Source: Hyaloscypha bicolor E (lineage: Eukaryota; Ascomycota; Leotiomycetes; Helotiales; Hyaloscyphaceae). From it: 64,000 bases of DNA. The stretch spans positions 186,001 to 250,000 of the forward strand of contig NW_020194594.1 in the NCBI RefSeq assembly GCF_002865645.1. Direction: 5' to 3'. Positions 49,109-61,243 of the stretch are shown in pieces. Both the position numbers and the translations under genes were made by a program. The notes under the pieces are model-generated. The model had not been told where the DNA came from and did no database searches. It worked only from the letters and a program-made list of their open reading frames with translations. Position 1 is the stretch's first letter. Each line of letters starts with the position of its first letter.

Positions 49109-49740
49109 TGGATCCAAGCCAGCTGACTCCACCAGATCACCCAAGCGGCGCATACGATCTCTTCGACAGCGGGCCAGCCACCATGGGCAACATCCTACAA
49201 GTAGTTCACACTCTTTCCGAGGCTCCCTCCGGAGTTTATATTGATTATATGGCAATGGACTGTCCCTGGTCCCTGCATCATTGAGATTACAGGCTCAGAG
49301 CGCTCTATCCCGTGGTTTTCACCAGTCAATATTGCGTCCCCGAATAGTCTCTACCAACAGAGCTGCTCTTGAATACCACAAATTGTTATTCCGCTCCAGA
49401 CTTCGGAGGGGACTCTATTTCAGCTTCGCTTTCGACACTCTTACTTCCCGGGATCCGCCCATTGAGGGCCTTCCTCGGAACGGCACCCAATAGCTTCATC
49501 TACCTCCGCTATGCCGATTCCATCGATGTAGAGAGTAAGGTGAGACATATGATTGTGCGCAGTCCAGGGTCAATCTCATTTCGAAAACTGCAACCCTGGG
49601 CTGGATTCTTTGGGAACTTAGAGACAGCAGTATTCGAGTGGGACATTCACAAGCACCCGTTCGAACAAGTGCATCTGGATTTAAAGAAGCGTGGGAGAAA
49701 GACCAAGGAGTCTGAGAGAGAGTTTGCGGTGGTTCAGTGA
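49109..49740 (+). pseudogene. Degenerate 2EXR-type gene remnant
   Basis: Fragments fit the second half of the 2EXR family: TNRAALEYHKLLFRSRLRRG then LYFSFAFDTL, followed after a frame change near 49460 by AFLGTAPNSFIYLRYADSID, VESKVRHMIVRS and FFGNLETAVFEWD, ending at a stop at 49740. An opening ATG frame at 49109 (MDPSQLTPPD) lacks the F-LP-E-R-IW core. It is probably a frameshifted paralogue at the end of the array; membership is less sure than for the others. Confidence 0.4.
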
Positions 49741-50516
49741 GTCTCACATATGACTTGCAGGCTCTGTTGCAGAACAAGGAGCAGAGTAAGTCTATCCTCC
49801 GGAATTTTTGATAGACCTTGACTAAAATCACAAGCAGAAGGGCCTTTGGATTCCAGGAGGTTCTGGGACTGGGAGGATGTGTTTTCTAGTAACTTCGAAA
49901 TATCCGGTCGTCGAGAAAGTATTCCCATGTTGGTGTATATAGTCTCATCGATTCGCGGTCTCGCTGCAGGCCCAACACGCCGGATAAGAGTGAGAGAAGG
50001 TCTTTATTTACTTGAGAGGGACATGACGGAGTTCCAAACTAAGGAGTACTCTTTCTTTGCCATATATCAATACCGCAGTCACCATAACAAGAATTGCCAG
50101 AGTATCTGTGTTTTTGTGTGGAACCCGCCTCAAAATACTTGCTTCTAATGAACTTAAGCTAACACCAACTCGGTTTCCCTTTTTTGTCGAAACCAGTGTC
50201 TTCAATAGAGATACTTTGCAGTATCCAGGACTACATTGCGCAGCAAGGCTGAGTTTTGCAAAGAGGGTCGAAGGAATGATTGGTTGCAAAAATCCAGGTG
50301 TCGAGATTCGACAACAGCCGAAGAGGCGTTGAATGCCAGCACAGCCTACTTTCTTGTCGCAGCACACCCCAGCTTCAAGATCGAGAACTTCACCCAACGC
50401 TCGAATATCCTCACTCCGTCTTTCATTTCATATTAAGCTTCATGTATGAGGTTTGCGTGACAAACATCGTGCATCTATCGATCAAGCTGACACTTTGAAA
50501 CGCGCTGCGTGGTACT
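49741..50516. other. Intergenic, nothing recognised
   Basis: Presumed upstream region of the NACHT gene at 50517. Open frames on both strands lack recognisable domains. Confidence 0.4.
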
Positions 50517-53500
50517 ATGGACCCCCTCTCAGCCTTGTCCGTGGCTGCGGCTGTAATTCAGTTCGTCGACTATGGAGCTGGTATTGTATCAAAAGGAACC
50601 CAACTTTATAAGTCTGTGGATGGGGCCTTGGGCGAGAATATTGAGCTCGAAACAGCATCTATCCGACTTCAACAGTTGAGCAGCGGTGTGCAAGGCTCTC
50701 TCAGTCAGGCTCGTCGGGATAGTACGCAGGGCTCACCCACTCAAGTTGACCAAGATCTGGAGACAATATGCAAGGAATGCGTAACGGTATCAAAGGAATT
50801 AGTGGACAAGCTTGAAACATTGAAGGTCCCTGGAGATCACCGCTACAAGAAGTGGAAGAGCTTCCGGCAGGCACTGAAATCGGTTTGGTCCAAAGAGAAG
50901 ATCGAAGCGATTGCGAAAAGATTATACAGCTTGAGGGCGGAGTTGAATACACATGTTGTAGTTTCTCTGAGGTAATGTTCGATGGATCCTCCTAGCTCGA
51001 TGCTGTCTAAACAATTTGGCGAATAGTGGCAAGGTGACCTCACTGTCTATTCAACAGGACGCTCGCTTTATATCGCTTGACGCTGGTGTCGGAAGAATTA
51101 TGATAGCACTACTAGCCAACAATGAGGCCACCCAAGCCGAGATTGCCCAAGTGGAAAGCAAAGTCGACGGGGTATCTATCCAGCTTAATGCCATGAGTTT
51201 GTCTGGACAAGAAGAACATGCCAAGACTCGAGAACTATTAGAGAATCAAGAGAAAGATAGGCACCGAAGAAAAGCGGAGCTTCACATTCGTGAGAGCCTC
51301 CGATTTGAATCAATGACCCATCGATATGAGACCATTTCGGAAGCACATCAACGTACATTCGAATGGATATTTCGGGAGCCCGAGGAAGAACATTTGACGT
51401 GGAGCAGCTTCATCGACTGGGCCGAGTCAGGTAGCGGGATTTATTGGATCAACGGGAAAGCTGGGTCTGGGAAGTCGACTCTTATGAGATTTATTGTTGA
51501 CGATTCACGAACTAGAGGGCACTTGCAAAAATGGGCACCACATGGGGCTCTGAACACTCTAGCTTTCTTCTTCTGGAACAGTGGGGTGCCAGAACAGTGT
51601 TCACAAGCTGGATTGCTGAGGTCAATCATTCATGATGTCCTGGAAAAACATACCAATTTGTTTCCGGAAGTCTGCCCCGAGGAATGGGAGAAGTCTCTGG
51701 AGCTGGCCAAACATGGAGTACCTGTAGCACTTGAGAGCTGGTCGCTATCGAGACTACAAAAAAACTTCAAACGACTGGTTGGCTGTGCCTCCGAGAAGAA
51801 TCACTTTTGTTTCTTTATCGACGGTTTGGATGAATATAATGGAGACTACGAAGAGATATCCGACTACTTTTCTTCGCTTTCCAATTTACCGTATGTCAAA
51901 TTCTGCATCGCCAGCCGGCCCTTGATTGTTTTCAAGGACTCCTTCAACGGATTTCCAAGCCTCAAACTTCAGGATCTGACATCAAACGATATTCAAAGAT
52001 ATATCAAGGACAAGTTAAATGGTCATAAGAGAATGAAGTTTTGGACCACAAGAGAACCTGAGACATGCAAAAGACTTGTTGCACAGCTTATTAACAAAGC
52101 TGAGGGTGTGTTCCTTTGGGTTAAGCTTGTCGTCAAATCCTTGCTCAAGGGACTGAGCCAAAGGGATGGCATTCCTCAGCTTCTGAAGAGACTCGATGCA
52201 TTTCCATCGGACCTAGAACTGCTGTATGGACATATGCTGAGCTCAATTGACCCCATCAACGTGGAAGAAGGTGCCATCCTCTTCCAAGTTTTCGACGCGG
52301 CGTACAAATTTTCAGCGCTAAACGACTCTTCGGTAGAGATATTGTACACTGCCTATACGGTTGATCTACCACGGGTATTTGGCACCAGTGAAGACGATCT
52401 AAGACAAGCAGTGAAGGAAGAAGTGGGGCTTCGAGATTTGACTCTGCTTAAGTCCAAAAACTGCTCCATATATGCAATCGAAAGCCTCAGTGAATACATG
52501 GATGATATGCTCCGGACACGATGCGGCGGGCTCATCGAACTAACTCAAACGGACCACGTCCAGGTCAATCTTCACTACCTCCATCGAACAGTAAGAGACT
52601 ACTTGGCTCGAGCAGACGTATGGAAAGGTATCTGCAGCCATAACAGATACGGTTCTATGTTCGATCCGTTACTCCAGCTAATTATGTCCTATGTCCTGCG
52701 CCTGAAAAGACTCTTTCTCTTCGAGAAACTTCCGTCAGAGAATACAAGTCAAGCAATCGACAATCTATGGAGTTGTATGTGCTGGGAATTGGCGGCCGAA
52801 TTCGACAAGTTGTGGTTATCCGACCGCAGAACGAGGGATTTGACCGTCCCTTGCCGTCTCTTCGACGAGTTCGATCGAGCAGCAACAGAGTTGAGCCATA
52901 GGGTACATGCCCTGCGAGGGCGTACGCTCGGCCATTGGTCGAACCAGAAGTTTCCAGCAACCTGGGAATCTGATTTCCTTTGCGAGGCAATCAGACAGAA
53001 ACTTCTTTTCTACGTTGCACCCAGATTTCTTTCGAATGGCGGATCTGTGGAACGGGCTTCGGGGCTACCATTAATCGGGTTCACATTCTTGGGGAACCAT
53101 CCAAGGCCCTTGAATGAGCCATTGTGCAGGATGATGGAATTTTTGCTGGAGCAGGGTGCCGATCCCAATGAGGTTTTTGAGGGCCACACAATTTGGGAGT
53201 ACTTCATCCATTATTTTCATACTTCCGATAAATCAGGATATAGCTTCATTCTGGGGAGAGGGTCGAAGATCCTAAAAAGGCTTCTAGAAACTTTCATGAA
53301 AAGCGGCGCTGATCTAGATATATGCTGCATCGAAGATGATAAGATTTGGGACCGAGGGTTTAATTACGGGCCTTCTGGGCCTTCTGGGACCCTCGGAATG
53401 TGGTTTATGCATCAAAAAAACCTTTTGATTAATCATGTGGTACCATCCACGGACGCAGACACGAAGAGATATAAGAGAGTAGAAAGCACTAGTTCCGGTT

Positions 53501-53741
53501 TTACAACCTCGATATTTTCCGCCGAATCACCAAGAACAACTGACCAGAGCGAAGTGTCTACTCTGATGAAGGTTCAATGGACGACAATGAAAATCTTTCG
53601 TTTCAGGAACGCCATTCGTTGGCCGCTGTAATCAAATACCTGTTCGCGACAGAGGACGACCCACATGGTGCTGATGAACTTTTGGAGTTGATGGTTGCAT
53701 TGAAAGCAGCCAAAAATCCATCAGAAGATAGACAGTCATAG
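50517..53741 (+). CDS. NACHT-domain STAND protein with fungal N-terminal helical domain
   Basis: Two exons (50517-50971 and 51027 onward, 55-nt intron) give 1019 residues if read to the stop at 53631. The N-terminus MDPLSALSVAAAVIQFVDYG is the usual helical leader of fungal NACHT proteins. NACHT follows, with Walker A GKAGSGKST at about 295-303 and Walker B CFFIDGLDEY at about 412-421, then IASRPLIVF. The region after NACHT (LLYGHMLSSID..., VNLHYLHRTVRDYL) resembles the DUF7791-type extension, with no clear ankyrin or WD repeats. Near 53550 the coding signal moves to another frame that runs MDDNENLSFQERHSLAAVIK to a stop at 53739-53741. Either a small intron was missed (a 50-nt candidate keeps frame but has a poor donor) or the 3' end carries a frameshift. 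Confidence 0.82.
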
Positions 53742-54005
53742 GCAGCACACCAACTTGGTTAATTGGTACGTGAACGACGCCTAAGCCGAGGAATCAACAT
53801 GTCAACAATGTCGAAGTCAAATCCGAGATGAAGGCGGCGGAATCAAGAAGTCAAGAGAAACTGAATCGTTCTTTGACGTATGGTATTACTAGGTTGAGTG
53901 GAATAAAAAGTCTATCCATATGATTCTCCCTATAATATACAACATCAGAACCACCGCCCCGACCAGTGCGAAGAAAAACTTACAAGAAACACTGCGATCT
54001 ACTCA

Positions 54006-57000
54006 TCAAGTCTTCTTCATCCTCTGCAACTGCACCAACTCCGAATACCGACCCCTTGCTTCCAAAAGACTATCATGGTTCCCACTCTCCACAACCTGCC
54101 CTTGATCAATGACATAGATTATATCAGCATTCTGAATGGTACTGAGACGGTGAGCGACGGATATTGTGGTGCGCCCTTTGGAGACACGGTCAAGTGCTTC
54201 TTGGACGACTTTCTCGGAGGTAGAGTCCAGGGCTGAAGTGGCTTCGTCGAGAAGTCTGGTGGTGTCATCAAGTCAGCAAAGAGGCCTCCTGCTCTGAGAG
54301 ACCTGGTGGGAGAGAGGGAAGATGACTTACAGGATCTTGGGATCACGGATCAATGCTCGTGCAATGGCGACCCGTTGTTTTTGACCACCTGACAACATAA
54401 CACCTTTCGACCCCACAATGGTGTCAAGGCCTGCCGGAAGAGAGATCTGCCCATGTGTTAGACTGAATCTGAATTACACTGAGCAATAGAGACTCACGAT
54501 AAAATCATAGATGTTTGCGTCCTTGCAAGCTCTGATAACTTCTTCCTCGCCAACTTCAGATTCTGTTCCAAGCATGATATTTTCCCGAATCGTTCCAGAA
54601 TAGAGAACCGGCTCTTGGCTAACGAGCGCAATATGACTTCTATAATCCCGGATATTGAAAGTGGAAATGTCCGTTCCATCCAAGAATATCGAGCCTCCAG
54701 TGGGATCATAGAACCGTTCGATGAGCGAGACGATCGTGCTCTTACCGCACCCACTTGGCCCGACCAGAGCTACGTACTGCCCAGGCTTGAAGGTCAAGTT
54801 AACACCCCTCAAAACCTTTTGTGTAGTACGGGTAGGGTACTGGAACTTGACATCACGGAACTCAATTGAACCCTCGACACTGTCAAGCTTTGTACCCGCG
54901 TCGGACCAGGTATCGATTTCGGGGACTCGGTCGAACAGAGACTTGAGTGTCTCTGCTGCTTGCTTTGACTTTCCCATGTCGGGGGCATAGGAGAACACTC
55001 CACCGGTAGATTGTGCTCCGAAGATGACTGCTGCGAACGCAACGAAGAAGTCCTGGATTGATAGCTGGTGATTTGAGATCAAGGTGCCGCCGTACCAGAA
55101 ACCCAGTGCAGAAGCGAACAGCATCCCCGCCTGGGAAGCAGCGTAAAGGAGAGTTGAGTTCAAGGTAGACTTCAGATCTTTGGCAGTTTGATCAATGAGC
55201 ATAGCCTCATAAGTTTCCAGCACATCATCTTCGCGGGTAAGAGATACGATGGTGCGGATAGCGGCCGTGGCTTCACAAGCATAGCTGGCTGAAACCTGAT
55301 AGGCTGACCGACTTTGCTTGCTGAATCGTGCGAGCATCCAGAAACGGAGGAAGCCACAACACATAAGAACAGGCATTGCTGTTGCGCACACTAGTCCGAG
55401 TCTCCAGCTTATTGCACAGGCGAGAGCTAGCGCGACGATGATAGTGGTGAGAGCATTCAAAATGGCGCCGAGGGTTGCCCCACTCATCCCAGATAAATCG
55501 TTGACATCTGTGGATAGCATAGAGACAAGAGCCCCAGAAGAGTTCTCGGGTAGATCGAAAAAGGCGATGTCTTGACGGAGGATTGAGCGGATTGCGCGAG
55601 ATCGAGCACGGAAGATAAGTCTCTCTGAGCCGTATGCGAACGTGATACCCTGACCTGTATAAGACCCGAAAACTCCGAGTCCAAGAACAAGGAACATCAA
55701 AGACCAGAAGTTGACATCGTGTCGTAGTTTGGGATATTGTTCGGAGGGGAGTGAAAGGGCGGAGATTTCGTGGCCCAAGAACAATGCCTGAATAGGCATG
55801 GCTGATCCACCTAGAATGGAACAGAAGATGCCGAGAACCATGATACCGATTTCTGGCTTGTTGAAGGACGCTACGAAAGCGATCAATGTCCATAGTGAGT
55901 AGTTTGCTTGAGACTTGATTTGCTCTCCTTGCGGCCTATGTCCGGATTTCTCAGTGAAGGTTTTCGTTAGGCTGATTGTCTTCTCTCTCAAAGAATGGGA
56001 TTTTGAGTGGACAAGAGACAACTCATGGTGCTCTGTGTCGTCTAGAGAAGTTTCCGGGTGGGCATCAGAACTAGGCTGTGAGGCTTGATCTCCCGCGAGC
56101 TTTTGTGCTTCGAGTAACTGAAAATATGCACCGTGGCTTTGAACGAGTTCCTCATGTGTGCCTTGCTCAACAATAGAACCCTCGGACATTACCACAATGT
56201 TGTCAGCTCCCTTGATAGTAGACAACCTGTGGGCTATGGCAATGGTGGTGCGCCCTTGAGAAGCAGCATCAAGAGCTTCTTGAACAATTGACTCGGACTT
56301 GGTGTCTAAGGCGGATGTGGCTTCATCAAGCAGCAAGATTCGCGGATCACTTATGACAGCGCGGGCAATTGCAATTCGTTGCTTCTGACCCCCAGAGCTA
56401 TGGTTGACAGTCAGTATAATTTCTTCCTCGGTATATGGAAGCATGTAGTGGGCAAAAGACAGCCTTACAGGAGGAACCCTCTTTCACCAACGTTCGTGTC
56501 ATATCCTTCTGGCAAAGAGGTGATGAATGAGTGTGCGTTCGCCATCTTTGCTGCATTGACGACCAAATCCATTTTTTCAGCGCCGGTAGCATCCGAAAAT
56601 CTGCTTCCGATGAGACCATGTGCAATGTTGGCAAAGATGGTAGTGCCAAATAAAACTGGCTCTTGACTCACCAGAGCCATTTGCCTTCTGAGCCACTTCA
56701 AATCCAGAGTCTGAATATCGTGACCGTCAAGAAGGACTTGACTTCTGATTGGAGTGTAGAATCGCTCGACCAATCCCACGATGGTCGATTTTCCAGAACC
56801 AGATGCACCAACAAGTGCTGTGACTTTTCCTGCTGGGATAGTGAGATCAACGTCATGCATGACAACCACCTCAGGCCGCGAGGGGTACACATGTTTGATT
56901 CCTTTGAGCTCGATTTCCCCTCGTACCTGATCTAGTACTTTACCATCGGTATGTTCATCTGTGGGAGGTCGATCGATGACGCTGAAGATTGGTCCAGCGG

Positions 57001-58120
57001 TCGCGGATGCGGCTGCGAAGGCTTGGAAATGAGGTGCAATTTGACCAAGAGCCGTTGACCCCATCATAGTTGCTAGTAAAACAGTGATGATCTGACCAAC
57101 TGACATTTCCCCTTTCACCAAAAGTCTAGAACCCTCCCAGAATGATAGGCCATAGCCGCAGAAAATGATCCCAAGCATCGTCCCCAACATCATACCTGTG
57201 ACGACTCTCATTCTGAAGCCCCATATCTCTGCCTGTGAAAGGTATCCATCGTACTCCTCGGCGAGCCTCTCTTGTGTTCCCAGGGCTGTGGCGTTTCTGA
57301 TGGAGCTGAATACTTCTTCGGCAATGGTGGCTGATGTACCAGACGACTCTCCAGACTTTTGCTTGAACCGAACCATGAGTTTAGAAAAGCCGGACATCGA
57401 GACCACCATTGTGAGAATTGCTGTACACATGATAAAGGTCAACTTCCAGTTCTTGATGAACCCAACAATGAGTGCTCCAAAGAACATAGAAATGCCAGTA
57501 ACTGTCAGCCCGAGCTTATGAGATATTCCATCCTGAATCGTGGCCATGTCGCCGGTGATGCGGCTTGTAATCTCTCCGGCTCCAAGTTTGTCGAAGAAGG
57601 CCACATTTTGGTTGAGAATAGCGGCAAGATACTTTTGTCGAAGCTTTTGCGAGATGTGTTCCCCGGTGTAGATGAATCCGACAGTGGCAATATAGTTTGC
57701 ACAAAAGGCTGTTATGCCCAAGTAAACGAAGAATAGAGACAAATGACTGATTTCGTGTCGAAACGAGGCGGGATTTGAATGACTGCTAAAGAATGACTGG
57801 AAGCTTGAAGTAAGAGAGCCAAATACAACCTTCCAAAGTTAGCCTTGTTTTCAGAGATTCTTGGGCAGGGCACTCACGGTCATCAAGGGGAATATAACAC
57901 CTGCAACAATTGCAAAAAATGTGCTGATTATTATAATAAACAAGTCGATGTTCGTCGCATAGCGATACAGCATGAAGTAAGAGGCTTTCACACGAGGCAA
58001 ATTCAATTGCTTGGCTAGAATCTCCTGCTCTGCTTTTGTAAGATCGTGGCTCTGACCTTCTTTTTCGTTTCTGAGTTCTTCATGGCTCGCTTTCGAGGAG
58101 GTTGGCAAGTTGGCTGCCAT
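54006..58120 (-). CDS. Full-size ABC transporter, MDR/ABCB type (PMD1/leptomycin-resistance-like)
   Basis: ATP-driven efflux pump of the plasma membrane. Five exons: 58120-57878, 57829-56469, 56397-54498, 54446-54331 and 54255-54006, giving 1289 residues, typical for TMD-NBD-TMD-NBD proteins. NBD1: Walker [10 protein letters not shown] at about 422-430, Q-loop VSQEPVLF, signature SGGQKQR at about 536, Walker [15 protein letters not shown]2: Walker [10 protein letters not shown] at about 1081-1089, VSQEPVLY, signature LSGGQKQR at about 1187, [11 protein letters not shown]. Both sites keep the catalytic Glu and the switch His (AHRLSTI), so both look competent. The charged N-terminal tail before the first helix is short. 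Its neighbours are a Zn2Cys6 regulator directly upstream on the same strand and a divergent MFS transporter. The natural substrate is unknown; relatives confer drug or toxin tolerance. Confidence 0.93.
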
Positions 58121-58415
58121 GCCTGTAGCTGTTTGCGTCCAGAGAGAGCTTCTGCGACGGCGAAGGCTCGAGGCAGAGGATTAGCCAGGGACAACTTGGC
58201 TTGAGGCCCGATTGAAGATGCCGTAAATCAAAGAATAGAAGAATTATAACGCTTTGGGGCAGCAAGAAGAAAGTGACTGATTTTGAGAAAACAAGGGATG
58301 GATGGAAGTATTTCTTTCCTCGACGTTGGAAATCGGAGGTTAAGAGCCCCGAGTCCCCGGCAAACTGGGCCAATCGAACTCCCTGCAGAAATTCGTACTC
58401 CCAATCGGTAATACG

Positions 58416-60386
58416 CTAATCCAAAAAGGGAATACGGAAGGATGTTTTTGGATCTGATACTTCTCGGGGATTAGCTACATGGAAACAGTGCTCTGCCCAT
58501 CGGGTAAGCATTGCGTGTTCCACCGGTTCGAGGGCCTTGGCAGGATATCTTTTCCACCAGTCTGCGGTCTCAACTCTCAACCATTTGCAAGGGACACAGT
58601 TTGTAAATGTCTCAATCTTTCCGGGTCCCATATTTCTTGCAATATTTTCAATGAGGTAAACCTAATGCTTCCAATTTCCATGATTGTAAGCAGCAGTGGC
58701 CTGTTGCTCGGGCGGGGCTAGCAATGACAATGGGATATCAGTGCACCGCGAGCAATGCCCACCCAACTTTGACCGCAGTTTATTGAACATCATTGTGGCT
58801 CCATCTCGCATCCACCAGATCTTCTCCGTGTATACGCGCAGAATTGCTGCGTAGTAGTATAATAGAATCGTCAACGATACAGGATTTCCCTCGCCAATTT
58901 GCAGTATAAACCCTTTGGTGGACATCTTACCACTGGAGGGCCAAGTGAACAGATATCGATAAATGTCTGGCAAAAGGCCAGTTGATTCAATGTCAGGTGA
59001 ACTGATGCAAATGACGTTCAGAACAATAATGAGCCGTTTGAGGGCGGAGACGTTGTTATTTGAGGCGTTATCAGGAGCTCTTGTACTGAGTCCGCAATCG
59101 ATGCAGTGGAAAAAGACGTTCTCTAGCTTGTTGGCCGTGGACTGCGATTCCATCAAATACCGTTCTAAGTTGACCCTGGGACTGTAGACCAAGACGCTTG
59201 ACCATTTGGTTTGACTGAATGCCCCCCGAACGAGGGCCATGCAGTCCTTTAAGCCATGGAAGTGGTCGGCCGTATGACTGAAGCATACAGCAATATCTAT
59301 GTCGGCGTTTAGATCGTGCTCCATGTGCGACCATGCGTAGTGAACGAGCAAAGATGTGCAGCTAATAATGGACTCCAAGTTTTCGCAAGTCATGTCTAAA
59401 TTCAAGGCACCTCGTAAACCCGAAAGAGCACAGGATATGTATTGCAGATCAGATTCGCGGTCGTGGTGGTATGTAGGTGTGTTGTGCTTCATATGAGCTA
59501 TCGTGACGAGGAGAATAGCGCTCTTGACAAAGTCATACTAGAGGGAGGTCTTAGCCAATGCTGTGTAAGATATTGAAGGATGAGAAACGAACCTGCCAGG
59601 CGCTCTTCAATACAACTGTTCGCCATAGTGTCTCACAAAGGGCGAGGTTCTGGGATGTGAACTTTTCAAAATACAGAAGAAGCTCCCGCTCTTTGGAACT
59701 CATGCTTGGGGCAAGTTCCATAAGATTGCATGATGGGGTGACCTCTTCTGTATTATGAACATCTTCTACTGGCATGCCTGCACGTGTAAAACAGGTTGGA
59801 CAAGCCACTCCTGCACGGTGGTCTGTTGAATGTTTGTCGAGCATTTCTAGCCAATTCAGTCGTGACCTGTGAGGCTGGCCAGCATTCGGTCCTTGATAAA
59901 CCGAATTTCCATCATCTTCAACTTCCGCACTAAACCCTGGCATTTGAATGTGAAAGATGTCTGTCAAACAGATCTCCCGATATTGCCTAGTAAGTCTATT
60001 GAGAAATTCTAGTTGACTTAGCGAAGTACTTTGAGACGGTCCAGACGTTTTCGCCACTTCAATCCGTCTCCTGGAATGGGCCTCCGCCGGTCCAAGTGAG
60101 ACTTTGAAACTGCATTGCAAATTTCTCCTTGTGCAATTTAGACAAGCAGGTGATGTTTCGTCGCACTGAATTCGATGTCAGCCTTGCAGCCACAAGCCCT
60201 GATGCGGCACAGGGAACGTGGATCACATACTTTAACTTTCCTCCGCTTACAAGTCGCACATCCATTTCTTGATTTATGATGTGGCTGACGTTTCCGTAGG
60301 GGATTCCCGGCAGCATCAACCTGCAGCTTCGCTGGAGGGGTCCCGGATGCAGCTGGCAAAGCAAAGAACGAGAAATTGCTGTCCAT
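58416..60386 (-). CDS. Zn2Cys6 fungal transcription factor (3' end damaged or mis-spliced)
   Basis: Nuclear regulator with a canonical binuclear zinc cluster: Cys at residues 43, 46, 53, 60, 63 and 70 (CX2CX6CX6CX2CX6C), the third Cys created by splicing. Exons: 60386-60231, 60165-59593 and 59522 onward; the third is open to 58662 (529 residues in total). The start MDSNFSFFAL is preferred over an upstream ATG-frame extension. Beyond 58662 the family C-terminus is still visible, but in two other frames: GSIRFTSLKILQEIWDPERL, then WLRVETADWWKRYPAKALEP and VEHAMLTRWAEHCFH, ending at 58416. So either indels have broken the last 80 codons or small introns were missed. It may control the adjacent ABC and MFS transporters; this is inferred from position only. 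Confidence 0.75.
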
Positions 60387-61243
60387 GGCCACGAACTTCG
60401 TATTCCAACTTTGGTGAGACCAAGGCAGAACATTGCTCTTATATGGAACGTTCCACGCCACTGACTAGGATTAAGATTGACGTGGGGACCTGATTGTTGT
60501 TTGAGGAGGCTGAGTTGAGGTTGGCGGCGTCCAGGTTTCAATGTGGTTTGGCGGGCTTCTGTGGCTTCGTATTCCGAATGCAGTTAGCAGAATTCGTATT
60601 CCGGAAGCGGTTAGATTCCAACTCTCGACCGCTGAACTGGCACGCGTTCAGCACGATATTTGGCATTATTAGGCACCCATTTCATGCTTGCAGCAAGGTG
60701 TCCGTGTCCTTGAAAAGTGTTGAATTCCTGTTGAGCCCAATTCTCAAAGCTGAAAAACGTAGAGGCACGTGACGTCTGAAAAAGGGGTAGCGGGGCACCC
60801 CCTCGCGTAAACAATAGCTGACACTGCAAATTTGCTCACGACTGGGTTGAAAAATTCGAAGTCGGCTGCTAGATTACATTAAGTTTAACTTGGCAGCATA
60901 AACTTGCTGGTGTCTTGTTGGATAGGAAAGTTATGACCAAAGACAAAATGTATTTCCCCGTGAAATTAAAAGGTTTCTTTTCCCAACCCCCAATTCTTTA
61001 GTCTGGGGCGACCATGATAATCTTTGCATATCCATTATTACTGGGAAACTTTGAAGCATGGCCAGATAGATCTTAAATTCGATAAGCGGGGTTTCGAAGG
61101 GCGTATGAAGACCCCACTTTCGACATTTCGATGACTAAGAAAATTGTATACGTTCAGCAAAATCTCGTCTTCGACATTCTTCATCACTCAATTCTTAACT
61201 ACTATCAATTCAACTTTCATTTCCGGTTGGTGGCCAAATCTAG
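60387..61243. promoter_or_regulatory. Shared divergent promoter region (regulator / MFS transporter)
   Basis: About 860 bp between the start codons of the Zn2Cys6 regulator (minus) and the MFS transporter (plus). A divergent arrangement allows co-regulation and self-regulation. No specific CGG-type half-site pair was identified with confidence. Confidence 0.45.
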
